Assembly (NCBI GenBank): GCA_018343915.1
Contig: JABRWF010000001.1
Coordinates: forward strand, 3,410,001-3,474,000
Direction of reading: 5' to 3'
Source: Agroathelia rolfsii
Lineage: Eukaryota > Basidiomycota > Agaricomycetes > Amylocorticiales > Amylocorticiaceae
DNA length: 64,000 nucleotides
The notes below the pieces were generated by a model. The model was not told the DNA's origin. It worked only from the letters and a program-made list of their open reading frames with translations, and searched no databases. A program made the position numbers and the translations under genes. Of the stretch, positions 11,740 to 22,456 are shown piece by piece; the first letter of the stretch is position 1, and every line of letters starts with the position of its first letter.

Positions 11740-12895
11740 CTACTGTTTCTTGGTCTTTTTTCTCCCTTTTTTGGGTTTGCTATCTTTAGCCTCTGGCGCA
11801 TTTGCTTGCACACCGATCACTGCAGATGATAAGGCCTTTCCCTTCCCTTTCTGCTTCCTTTTCTTCTTGTTGGAGGTGGAGCTTGACCGTGATGATGAGG
11901 CATTATCTGATAGAAGCCGTCTGTCAGATAAAAAAAAAAAAAGGCAGTCCAAATACAGCCTATACACACCTTCTTGCTGTAGCAGCTGCTCCTCTACGGG
12001 TGATCTTTTCCGCTTTCCAGAAATATCCTCATTTACATCCTCATCCTCATCTTCATCTTCGGCTTTGCCTTTACCCTTGTCCTTCGCCGCTGCGAGGGTG
12101 ACTTCCATGACCTCTTGCTCGTCTGAAGCTTCGTCGGGTATGGCTTCGGGTATATTATCACCGATGACTTCAAGCATGCCTTCATCCTCTGCTTCACCAC
12201 TTTGTTCCTCTTCTTTTACCCTCCTCTCGTACTCAGCCCGCTCGAGCATCTTGCTAGTTACTTTGGTGGGGACCAGGGTACTGGATGATGCGTTTGCTTC
12301 GGTGGGAATATGCGGTGCAGGGCGATCGTATGTGGTCTGGGCAATGGCATGTTTGATGAAGCGTTCTGCGGCATCTTTGTCTATGGTAGGTTTTTCTTGA
12401 AAAATGTAAAGCGTATTTAGGTATTTTTATCAGAAAAAATGATGTTGCATTTTTCTTACTTTTTGACGCATCTTCTGCTTCGGTAATTTTGTTAAAGTAT
12501 TCCCTCACTCGGTCCTAAGTCCATGAGAATCGTGAGATAAAAAATCCAAAACTCCGAATGAGGAAAATCCCTTACAAGTTCATTGACCACGGGATGTGTT
12601 TTAGGCTCCACGCCTTTCGTTTTGAGATAAACTGTAGATTAAAAAGAGGAGGAAGAGCAATCTAGCTTATTCACAGCTGTTCAAGTGTGTGAATCAAAGA
12701 TGACTTACTGAAGATCAAGTCGTACACGAGGTATGGCAAGACGGTTTGCAATTTGGCCTGTTGAATCGTTTCAAGCCCGAGAACCGTTTCAGGGAAGCTT
12801 TTGGAGAAGAGGGGCTCGAGTATGGCCTCGAGGTCGTCTAACGAACTAGAGAGCGCGAATAGCTTTTTCTTGATACGAGCCTCGTCGGTGGACAT
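11740..12895 (-). CDS. LRP1: C1D/Lrp1 (Rrp47) family exosome cofactor
   Basis: The first exon starts at ATG 12895 and carries the Sas10/Utp3/C1D-type helical domain: LDDLEAILEPLF, then QQAKLQTVLPYLVYDLIF. Short exons add YLKTKGVEPKTHPVVNEL and a RVREYFNKI segment. This is the family's hallmark pattern, in which a tyrosine-rich helix is followed by 'HPV..EL.R...Y..KI'. The C-terminal half is acidic (Glu/Asp runs), then basic, and ends in KKGRKKTKKQ. A pyrimidine-rich stretch at 11930-11943 fits an intron (GTATAG donor, GACAG acceptor) that removes the odd YRLYLDCLFFFLSD segment. By family the protein binds Rrp6 and structured RNA in the nucleus and supports exosome trimming of rRNA, snRNA and snoRNA. 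It shares a 235-bp promoter with SF3B5. Confidence 0.85.
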
Positions 12896-13130
12896 ATTTA
12901 ATTATAAGCTGTGCGAGGTAATAATTCTAGTAAGCAGAGTCTGATGCAGAGATGCAGTTCACTAGATATCGCAACTCGTACTGGTAGTGTTTAGTTGAGG
13001 ATTCGATTCGCCGCTAGGCACGTGACTTTACTATCATTTCGTCACGAGACCACGGCTTGAATGTTTCCAGCTACTACTACCGCTCCCGTCTGGGACGTCC
13101 ACAGGCTATCCTTGAAGTTTGAAGCTCAAC
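12896..13130. promoter_or_regulatory. Bidirectional promoter between LRP1 and SF3B5
   Basis: The start codons of two divergent RNA-processing genes are 235 bp apart. No TATA box stands out. The shared space implies common promoter elements (inference). Confidence 0.5.
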
Positions 13131-13682
13131 ATGGTCTGTTTCTATCTACGCAAGGCTGTAGGCTGGCCAGAAATTGAACTATATTCGCCAGTCCTCAGAA
13201 CTTAGATATACCGCAAACACGCAGCTGGAGCACCGTGAGTCTTTCAATATTCTCTTATACCAATATTATCCATTAAATATTTCCTCAGTCCATGCACGTT
13301 ATACTGGCACAGGTGCATACTATTGTTTTCTCCAATAAAGCCATCGAATCTCACATTTCTCCCGTCGATTGCAGGTCACGCCGACCTAACCAAATAGTGA
13401 GGGCCGGATTTTCTTGGGAACAAGCGATTCACTTGGTCTCATCGTGTAACTGCTTTATCAGCGAATGGCTCACACACCAACATCGTGACACGCTCTCTTC
13501 GATCGTTGGACATCCAACTCTAACGTCATATCTCGCTGTTGCTGACGGTGTAGCTACAGGTCGTGTGAAGTTTGAGATGACCGAGGTTCGTCTATTGTTA
13601 TTAGTGTAACTTGGCGCTAACATGTAACATGTAGCAAATGCTCCAGCCCTGTGGGCCTCCGCCCAAGAAGGATGATTATTAG
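13131..13682 (+). CDS. SF3B5: SF3b complex 10-kDa subunit (SF3B5/Ysf3)
   Basis: Six exons join into an 87-residue protein: 13131-13133, 13192-13234, 13289-13312, 13375-13396, 13462-13585 and 13635-13682. The spliced product reads YTANTQLEHLHARYTGTGHAD, then LTHQHRDTL and VKFEMTEQMLQPCGPP. This matches human SF3B5 (86 residues) over its length, including the QLEHL, YIGTGHAD, QHRD and MLQPCGPP signatures. It is part of the U2 snRNP SF3b complex, which helps recognise the branch point. The first coding exon is only the ATG, immediately followed by a 58-nt intron with a weak GTCTGT donor. Five introns in 264 coding bases is dense even for a basidiomycete. Confidence 0.93.
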
Positions 13683-14121
13683 TGTGGTGTTCTTGGAGTG
13701 TATCAGGCACCGTTCTGCAGCACATCAGAATGAAAGCTGACATTTGCCCCGTAAGTCACTTCATGAGCGACTCCGGTCCGTGTGGCTTTGGGATGGAAGT
13801 CCTGAGATGCTCTTTCCGGCTCGGTTGAGGAACCAGTAGGCTGTCTTATAGTCTAGTAGCAGTGCTATATAGTGAATGTGTCAGTACATGGCATGAAATA
13901 CATGCTAGCGTGCACTATGCATATTATCCGCCATTATCCTGGCAAATCACAGTATTTCACGTGGTTTCAGGTCCGTCTGAGCTTCGGACGCATGATTAAT
14001 GCACGTTTGGTAAGTAACCGTCAATAATCACGCGAACATCATGGTGGTTCTCAGGCTACAGTCTATAGCCCCGGGCCCCGTGCTCGACTTGGGGGCATTT
14101 GTAACTTGAATTCGATTCACC
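13683..14121. other. Intergenic region
   Basis: About 440 bp between SF3B5 and the aldehyde dehydrogenase. No coding frame or strong motif seen. Confidence 0.5.
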
Positions 14122-16567
14122 ATGTCTGAGCTCCAATACACCCCTCTAGAGGACATCGAGCGGGTAATATCGTCCATTCTGCTCAGAAATAGAATGTTTC
14201 TCAACTGTAATGGCGATGTCCATCCCTATTTACGTAGTATCACGCCGAGTTGCGTGCCGGTTTTGCCACGCGCAAGCTTCGTTCGATCCCATATCGCAAG
14301 TACCAGATACTCCAACTCGGTTATCTGCTCCAAGACAATACCGACCGCTTCAAAGAGGCACTTGCAAAAGACCTTGGCCGCCCTTATATCGAGTCTGACT
14401 TGTATGTGTATATGTAATCGCTCAGTTTCAAAGCCAAGCTCAACATGTGGTCGTAGTCTAGAACTCTGGAGTTCTATTGCCGATATCAAAGATACCTACA
14501 AGAACGTTGAGCAATGGTCTGCGCCCGATGCGGTCCCGTTCAACGTCAATTTCTTTGCTATGAAACCCAAGATTAGGAAAGAACCAAAAGGCGTTGTTCT
14601 CATTATAAGCCCATTCAACTATCCTATCTGGCTCACTTTGTCACCCCTGGTACAGATATCCTTCCTATACTATAATATCTTTTTCTCATCTAAACCTGCT
14701 TCATTAGGCCGGTGCTCTTGCTGCAGGAAATTGTGCGCTTTTAAAGCCGTCGGAGCTGGTACCGGCAACCAGTGCGTTACTGGCAGAGCTAGTGCCCAAG
14801 TACCTAGATGGTGATCTTGTGAAGGTTGTAAATGGTGCTGTACCCGAGACTACCAGAGCAAGTTTCCCATTATATTCCTTGCTTCCTTAGTACTTATCTG
14901 CGAACCCAGATCCTTGAACTTCCCTGGGATCACAGTAAGCAATACACAATTTCTTTAGGACTATGTTTCTCATATATTGATGCAACGATCTACTAGTTCT
15001 ATTTACGGGTAAGTCTTCATGATCAGATCTTAAAACTGAAACAATTCCTTGAAAACTATTTCGCTAGGCGGTGCCAAAGTGGCTCGCATCGTTTCAACTG
15101 CTGCAGCAAAACATCTTACACCTATTACTCTGGAGGTTTGTTGTAACACCTTCACCGGCTTCCTAGCTCTTTCACTCACGTTCACTTTAGCTTGGTGGCA
15201 AGTCACCTGCAATTATTTCCCCGACATGTGACCTCCAAACTACTGCCCGGCGTCTATTGTGGGGTAAGCTTGTGAACGGTGGTCAGACTTGCGTCGCACC
15301 GGATTATGTTCTGGTACCGCGCGGATTCCGTGATCGCCTTGTGGCCGCTTTGAAAGAGACGTGCGTAAAACAACTTTTTAAGATAAACTGCCGCATTATT
15401 CATGGTAATCCAGTTATCTTGAATTCTATGGGAAGGAAGATCAAGCCCAGGACCCTAAAATTGCTCATATTGTGTCAAAGGCCCATCACAAGCGTCTCAC
15501 TGGCATCCTATCTAACACGAAAGGCACTATTGTCTTGGGTGGGCTGCCTTCTGCTGACTCCGAGTCGAACCTCTTTTTAGCTCCCACCATTGTTGTCGAT
15601 GTGACCGGTGAAGACTCTTTGATGCAAGATGAAATTTTCGGTCCTATCCTTCCCATCGTCGATATCAATGACGAGGATTGGGTTGACGAAGCCGTCAGAT
15701 TCATCAATGCTAGGTTGGTTCTTCGAAGACATGTATGATGACTACAGTCTTAAACAAAATACAGAGACCACCCACTGGCACTTTACCTATTCTCTACTGA
15801 TGAGTCCGAAAAGGAATATAGTAAGACTTTGCAGAAATTATTCTAGATTATCAGACCAGGGAACTCATGGTGGTCCGCAGTCTTCGATCATACCCAAAGT
15901 GGTGGTTGCGTCGCTAATGAGACCCTTATACATCTCGGAGGTAATTTTGGTTGAATTTATATTCTTCATCTCAATCTCTGAATATTATACAGTGCCAGGT
16001 GCACCCTTCGGAGGTATTGGGGTAAGTGTATTATTTTGATGGTATATACACTATGTCTGATCATCCCGAATTTCTTCAGCCTAGCGGATGTAAGTAAATT
16101 CTATTTAAATCAGAGTCTGGATTAATGTTTGTTTGCTAGCTGGACAACATACTGGGAAATTCACTTTCGACACCTTTACCCACATACGTACCACGATCGA
16201 CAACCCAAGCTGGTATGTAGCCACATCACCAGATATTTCAAAATGTTCTGAAACTGTTTGTAGGGTAGACAAACTCTTGGGTTCTCGATACCCGCCTTAT
16301 AGCGTACGTCAAAGAATAAATCAATACGTGACTCAAATTTAAGAATATATGCTGACAAACAATCCATAGGCCGCCAAGGACCGCAAGTTGGCCCAGGTTG
16401 CTCGCTACTCCCTACCTTCCCGTCCCAAAGGACCGCCCGCAGTTTCCGAGACTGCGACATATTCTCTGTTTCGTTCACAGAAATCCTGGTTTTATAAGAG
16501 GTGGGTGGTCGCTCTAGTTCTCGCAGTAATTGGACTTGTTGCAAGACGGAAGATTAGCCAAAATTAA
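14122..16567 (+). CDS. HFD1: Fatty aldehyde dehydrogenase (ALDH3/HFD1 type), membrane-anchored
   Basis: About ten exons. The chain runs from [14 protein letters not shown] through [36 protein letters not shown] and [20 protein letters not shown] to [14 protein letters not shown]. It continues with PITLELGGKSP and [15 protein letters not shown], which holds the catalytic Cys, then [20 protein letters not shown] and PGAPFGGIG. This is the NAD(P)-dependent class 3 ALDH order, with the catalytic Glu in LELGGKSP. The last exon adds a basic linker and one hydrophobic helix ([17 protein letters not shown]), a C-terminal tail anchor as in HFD1/ALDH3A2. By family it oxidises hexadecenal and other long-chain aldehydes from sphingolipid breakdown at ER, mitochondrial or lipid-droplet membranes. 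Exon edges are approximate in the middle of the gene. Confidence 0.9.
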
Positions 16568-17276
16568 ATGCGCACTGTATTTTCCTTTCTATTATTACAT
16601 GTTTCTGAGCATTGTGTATGAGCATCCGAATAGTCTTCCACGGGCTAGTACAATGATTATGAAATGAAAGGATGTTCAAGTTGTTATTTGACAAGGCCGA
16701 TAAGGAATACCAGGTACTGGCAGATATTCACATGTTGATGACGTAAGATTGTATGCCCGAGCGGCACGGGTGGCGCTCCAAAGCTGAAGATGCCTAGCAT
16801 CATCAAACTTGAAGCCTGAACGAATTGTCTTCAAAGCAGTTTCAATAATGAAGGGCATTTATAATTGTGAGTGCAACCTACCAATCATATTCCCGCGTTT
16901 TACAAGCCAGTCCATAGGGTGCATTAGTATTCCCAACTTTAGATCCTAGGGCAAACTCTACTATTGACGGTCATCGAGACGCTTTGTCGATGCCAAAGAC
17001 CCGGGCTGCTTTGCTTTCCACTGGCATGCAATTCACCGCATTGCCAGATCATCTTCTTCGAAGACCTTCTATATCGATGGTGTGAACTATATGCCACCAC
17101 CAAATTTGGAATGTAGGTGCCTATGAACCACCCGCCTTGTTGTGCCACTCGAGCACCCATAAATGGGTCCATTGTTACATTATTATCTTTAAATATCCGG
17201 CATACCCTAGCTCTCGCTCAGTCACAATCCTTCTCCCTTCATTGCTATCTGGAGTTGCCACAACATACCTGCGACG
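16568..17276. other. Intergenic region
   Basis: About 700 bp. Open frames on the minus strand (16676-16858, 16939-17172) have no recognisable features. Probably the promoter of the downstream methyltransferase. Confidence 0.45.
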
Positions 17277-19490
17277 ATGCCCGATAATAAGAATATCTCC
17301 TCCCGAGACTCTCGTGATGGCTGGTTCCCAAAGCGCAAAGTGCTCGGGAATACTTCCTCTAGCATTAACATTTCAACATCCCAAGAATCACCTCTTTTAC
17401 GACGAAATGACCATCCTATCTATAATACGAAGTTATTGAATGACATCGAGTCTAATCCATATACCTCGGATTACGCTCCGTATATGCAAGGATATGACCG
17501 TGTTCTTTTGGAAAAGTGCGCCACATACATTTTGATATAAATAAAAGAAGCTTGTTTAATGATTTTTATAATACTAGCGCCAACTATACTCTCAGGTTAT
17601 TCAATTTATTGAATTCGGTAAAATCCCCTTCATTTTCTCCGGTTGTGAAATCAGGTCTCGAGACTCCCACTCGTGCTCTGGATCTAGGATGTGGGACAGG
17701 GGAATGGGTTCGTCAGGCTGCACAGCAATGGCCGGAGTGTCACATTGTAGGCCTCGATCTCGTTGACAAATTCTCTCTGGATGTCCGTGGACAGTATGCC
17801 TTGGACAAACCGTCAAATGTGACTTTCGTCCTAGGCAACTTGTATGTTTTTATTTTGTTGGCATTAGTGAGTTATATCAGAGCACTAATTTGTCCAAAAT
17901 ATCATAGTCTAAAGCCACTACCATTTGACGATTGCTCCTTCGATTTTGTTCGCATGGCGGATCTAGCATTGACTATTCCTTACGAAAAATGGATCGACGT
18001 CTTAAAAGACGTAAGGCGGATCCTCAAGTATGGTGGCCGTGTGGAACTCATAGATGATCAGCTTTTCTTTCCTTATGGCGAGGAAATCCCCGAGAAGGAT
18101 ATGTCCGCTACAATTACTCTGTCTCAGCCCTCGATTCATCGTCCATCAACTCCTGACACTCCGTCTTTGGAAGCTTCATTTGAATGGGTGGATAGGCACT
18201 CGCCGAATATGGATCGCACTCCAACCAACGAGTTTGGTATATCCTCTTATATGTATCCGCCATCGCTCAAGGGGCCATCTTCTCCTACTCTTGCATCTCG
18301 TAAAATTCCTCCAAGACATCTGCAGCGGTGTCCCCCACCCCTGCCTACATCTTCCAACGATATGCACTCGAATGCTACGTACCAGCCACACGAAGTTGCC
18401 ACAGTACGTCCAAGGCCATCAAAGCCAACACGGCCGCCCCCACCTCTCCCCCAGGAACTTCCTCCCACTTCAACGCGGAACTCAAAAGAACAGTGCTTAA
18501 GAGAACCCAAATCTAGTGTCGCTGCATCACAAGAAACTTCCTTCCGTCCCGTCGCGCAAGAAATTGAACTCGCATTTTCCCGTATGCTTCAAAATCAGTA
18601 CCAAACTGCCCCCCATATACATCATAAGATCCTGGAGCATGTGCTTGGAATATCTTTTGGAAACAGTCAATGGATGCGTGTAGGCGATTACCAGGTTGCA
18701 CTGGCCCCAGATTCTCTGGCATATTATACGAGCGAAGCCCAAGGTGCGGTCATTAATGGCAATCATAAGCTTAGGAAAAGGAAAAGTAGGGACGGCAAGA
18801 AGAGTGATATATACAAGTTTATGGAGACGAATGATGAGAAGCATGTCACCCAGAAGAGAGATTTTGAAAGAACGAATTCTACGGATAGCATGCATGGATT
18901 TGCTTACCGCGCATCCCCGGCATCGACACAGGTATCACTTGCTCTATCGGACGGGACAACTCTCAACGAGTCACCAAGAAACTCACTCTATACTCACCTT
19001 AATACCCGTAAAGTTTCGCCAGGTTTAATCATTTATCCTTCAACCTTTATCCCCCTTTCACCTGGTGAAGTCGAATGGCACGCCTGCAAGCATGCACACA
19101 CTCTTCTCGGTTGTCGTGCAGCGTTGATGGGATACTTGCTCAAGGAGTCTAAAGATTCTTTGACCATGGAAGATTGCAAAGACCTCTTTTGGTCTTATCA
19201 AACGTAAACAATCGTATTTACTCTTTGCTGATTCGTCAGGATGACTCAAAAAATTTCTCAGGTTTATGCGGAAACGGTTCTATTGGGTGGAAGACTCCAG
19301 TCACCTGGCCATATCACTGGAAGACGAAAAGGAAAGTCTACATGCCGGCCGCTCGCGTTCATCTTCAAGTGCCTCTTTGAAACAAGAACAGACGCAGAAA
19401 AGCGATAATCGAGCGGAGATTCCAAAAATACCTAAAGAGGATTTGCTTTTTGTGCGCTCGTTCAAGGTTTATGAGGCCATCAAGAACTAA
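17277..19490 (+). CDS. SAM-dependent methyltransferase, basidiomycete type
   Basis: The start at 17277 gives MPDNKNISSRDSRDGWF. Splicing 17516-17577 (62 nt, GT-AG) joins YMQGYDRVLLEN to YTLRLFNLLNS in frame. The Rossmann methyltransferase core follows: RALDLGCGTGEWV (motif I, SAM-binding), HIVGLDLVDKFS (motif II region), LKPLPFDDCSFDFV (after an intron near 17840-17908) and LKDVRRILKYGGRVELID. A long Pro/Ser-rich insertion of about 150 residues follows, and then a conserved-looking C-terminal helical part. A last intron near 19205-19260 joins the 75-codon terminal exon. It resembles the class of fungal methyltransferases whose core is split by a disordered insertion. The substrate is unknown. 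Confidence 0.75.
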
Positions 19491-19751
19491 GTACTGGGAA
19501 CTTGAACAAGGAGTGAATCGAATGATTTATCTATAAATATTTATTGATTTTGATTGTTTATAATCAGTATTTATTTCATGTAATTTGCTCATAATTTCGG
19601 TTACAACCAAATAACGGATTCCGAATTGCCTTTAAGTTTGATTTACTATTGCACTGAACGCAACTCCATTGACCATAAACGATTTCAAACAATCTTACAT
19701 ATATTTACAAGTCAAGATGACCAGATATAGCACCAAACCATCTCAATCGGT

Positions 19752-20602
19752 TCATTTGGGCGCAGAGAGACGAACATTCACGTTCTTGTGATCATGATCC
19801 CAGTATTTATTCGCCTCCTTCAACAGATCCTTGGGCGGGCCATGCTTTTTGTGTTCCTGAAATCAACATTTAGGGTATATGCATACGTTCAAATACAAAC
19901 TTGAATCTTACTTCGAGGGAGTCCCAGCCAATAAGGAATAGATAATAATTTATATCTTCAACTAACGGGCCATAAGCACCATCAACGGAGTGATTGGTGT
20001 CCATCCACTCCCAGAGCTTCTTCATGACATCTAGAGCGGCCTTTTTATCAACCCCGGGCCTAAGAATAAACTCGGCAAACTCGGTGACTGGCTTTGAAGC
20101 AGCAGGAACATAAGGCCTGTTGAGGCTGTCAACGCACCCAAATTTTTAAGTTCACATTTTCTGTGAAGGGGTGCATACGACATACTAGCAGTGAAAGAGT
20201 TTACGCGGACCGGTGGATATTTGGTCAAGTCGCCTCTTTAGTTCTGGATCAATGTCTGAGCCAAACAACTGCATGTGGTCCGAATAGCTTTTCCAGGCTA
20301 ACATGAAAGCATTAATCCGGACAACTTGCGCATATATTAATACAATAGAATAGACTCACTGGAGATAAAGTAGCCAGTGCTGCCATCCTCCTCCTGAAGA
20401 CCGGTATATCCACTATTATTGTGATTAGGCTCATGAAAATGAGATGCCGACAATGGCTCAGATAAAGAAACACTTGCTTTCCAACATAGCCCGGGACAGT
20501 GGAAAGTAGATCGGTGACAGGCTTGAACGAGTTGTGGTCTTGCTTATATTTATCATTCGCAGTGAAGCGAAGGTATCCAGTACAATGATTATAAGTCGAC
20601 AT
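19752..20602 (-). CDS. Two-domain ABM-like (dimeric alpha/beta barrel) protein, copy A
   Basis: Exons join from MSTYNHCTGYLRFTANDKYK through PVTDLLSTVPGYVG, GYTGLQEEDGSTGYFI, AWKSYSDHMQLFG and LNRPYVPAASKPVTEF to LFLIGWDSLEEHKKHGPP. The product ends VNVRLSAPK at 19752. The pattern of a strand, EDG.TGYF, W.S...H, repeated in the second half as FLIGWDSLEEH, is typical of fungal antibiotic-biosynthesis-monooxygenase-type ferredoxin-like barrels. Catalytic function cannot be assigned; many members are stress- or metabolism-linked proteins. A close paralogue lies directly upstream at 21081-21956, and a more distant one at 58539-59359. Confidence 0.7.
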
Positions 20603-21080
20603 TCTCAGCTTTTACAGGATTCCAGTAGGATTCGAGCGAATAAGTACTGGTAAACCGACTCGGACGATTTCTGTGGGCTTATATTTATGGCAATGCTATT
20701 TGATTCCTCGCATAAAGGTGCGGCTCGGTGATGGTGGCAGCGCTCCGATTCAGAGATCCAACGCCGCCTGGGGCTTAGAGCTTAGAGTTTCGGGTACCAT
20801 GCCGGAAATGATGGTGTTCACAGTATGCATGAGAAGTGATGAAGTAATTTGAATACCCATGCGGGCGGCCTCAAAGTCTATGTACATCATGATGTGCTTC
20901 GAAATTTCCGAGATGGCGGACTCGCAGGCATCAATATCATTTGACCTCAAAAATAAGAAATGCGATTGAAAGTACCCTGAAGCACTGTATTGAACTTGAA
21001 AACAATCAATTCATGGTATACTAGTAGTACTATATCTTATGGGCTTAGTAAGGGGACATCCCATTTTGTCCCAGCCATAT
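20603..21080. other. Spacer between the two ABM-like paralogues
   Basis: About 480 bp. A 66-codon minus-strand frame (20750-20950) is present but has no recognised motif and no resemblance I can see to the neighbours. Likely the promoter of copy A. Confidence 0.4.
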
Positions 21081-21956
21081 TTACTGAGGCACCGATAAGT
21101 TAACACTTTTACCAGCATGATCATAGTATTTAACAACCTCTCCTATGATGTCCTTAGGAGGGCCCTTTTGATGAATTTCCTGTAAAATACGGGCCCAGAT
21201 GTTATTCAAGTCTAACATGTGTGGAGGGGGCATAGCTTACGTCGACTGTATTCCATCCAATGATGAAGATATAATGATTTACATCCTCAACAAAGGGGCC
21301 ATAAGCGCCATCAATTGGGTGGTTGGTATCTAACCAAACCCAGAGTTTCTTCATAGCAGCTAGGGCGGCCTTTTGATCAACCCCCTGTTTGAGGGTGAAT
21401 TCAACGAACTCGGTGACTGGCTTGGAAGCTGCCGCCGCATGTGACCGGTTGAGACTATAAAAAAAGTAAGTGTCGGGGGTGAATTAGCTTTTCCGTCTAG
21501 AGGAGGATTGGCGCACTAAACATTGTAGACAGTAAATTCGCCAGTAGCTATTGCGGGTAGGAGTTTCTTTAGCTCGTCCTCATACTTTGATCCATATAGC
21601 TGCTGATGGACCGGATAGCTTGCCCAGTCTGTAGAAGCAATGCTTGTTCAAACTATGCATATATATCTATGCAGTCGACTCACTAGCAATGAAATAACCC
21701 GTATTTCCATCTTCATTTTCAAGGCCAGTATACCCACTGAGCAAATAGTTAGCTACCGTTATCTCTAGTTCTAGCAAGTCTAGGATCCCTGATGGTATGC
21801 AAGGGTTCGAGTAAAAATGGCTTACTTGCCGACATAACCAGGGACGGTGGAGAGTAAATCGACGATAGGCTTCAGCAGATTATGGTCTTTCTTGTACTTT
21901 TCAGTAGCAGGCCAACGAAGGAGTTCGGAGCAATGATTGTAGGAAGATGCTGGCAT
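21081..21956 (-). CDS. Two-domain ABM-like (dimeric alpha/beta barrel) protein, copy B
   Basis: Same exon order as copy A. It opens MPASSYNHCSELLRWPAT and has VDLLSTVPGYVG, GYTGLENEDGNTGYFIA, SKPVTEFVEF, KKLWVWLDTNHPIDGAYGPF and IFIIGWNTVD, ending SVNLSVPQ at 21081. Intron positions match those of copy A, and the two proteins agree at more than half the residues in the second half. This supports a tandem duplication. The function is as uncertain as for copy A. Confidence 0.7.
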
Positions 21957-22456
21957 TTGGGATAGTTACTTTAGAGTCTTTCAAAAAATCGGGTGTTACT
22001 TCAAGTTGAATAAATGCGGTTATTGGATGGAAGTTGCTTCAAGAACACGGTAATTTTATACTGCGTTTTAGATAATAAGATTTCCTGTTGACTGATAGCT
22101 ATCAGCTGGTTATGATATGTGTGCGGCATACTAGTACGTGATGCATGATGAGCTGATGCCCTGAGCGCAATAGGTGCTGATTGGTTGCCGAGGTCCTGGT
22201 CCAACACTACAGCACCCACAATCATAAAGTTGAGCATTTTGTTACATGGATTCGGGACTTACAAACCTATGAGGCGAGTAATTTCAAGCCCGATCATTAC
22301 ATCTGAAAGTCACCAATCAAACACCGTGGCGTTGAGATAGCCCAAGCACTGCGATATCTGCATTCTGGGCTCTTCCAGCTTTTGCGCCCACATGAGCGAC
22401 GCATGACCAATGGGGCGACGCGTTCATTATATCCGACTCAATCACAATCCAGTTCC
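21957..22456. other. Divergent intergenic region
   Basis: About 500 bp between ABM-like copy B (-) and the WSS1-like gene (+). No supported gene. Confidence 0.4.

Noticed and set aside
16740..16800. Possible tRNA-like GC-rich stretch
   Set aside because: No cloverleaf arms or T-loop (GTTCGAATC-type) sequence could be formed. I found no tRNA anywhere in the window by eye.
17516..17550. 32- or 35-nt intron in the methyltransferase
   Set aside because: A 62-nt intron (17516-17577) uses the same donor, keeps the frame and has a normal length.
22382..22456. Extended N-terminus for the WSS1-like gene
   Set aside because: The frame is open, but the family begins near MTDVFVKAFTHL, and the upstream codons show no conserved character.
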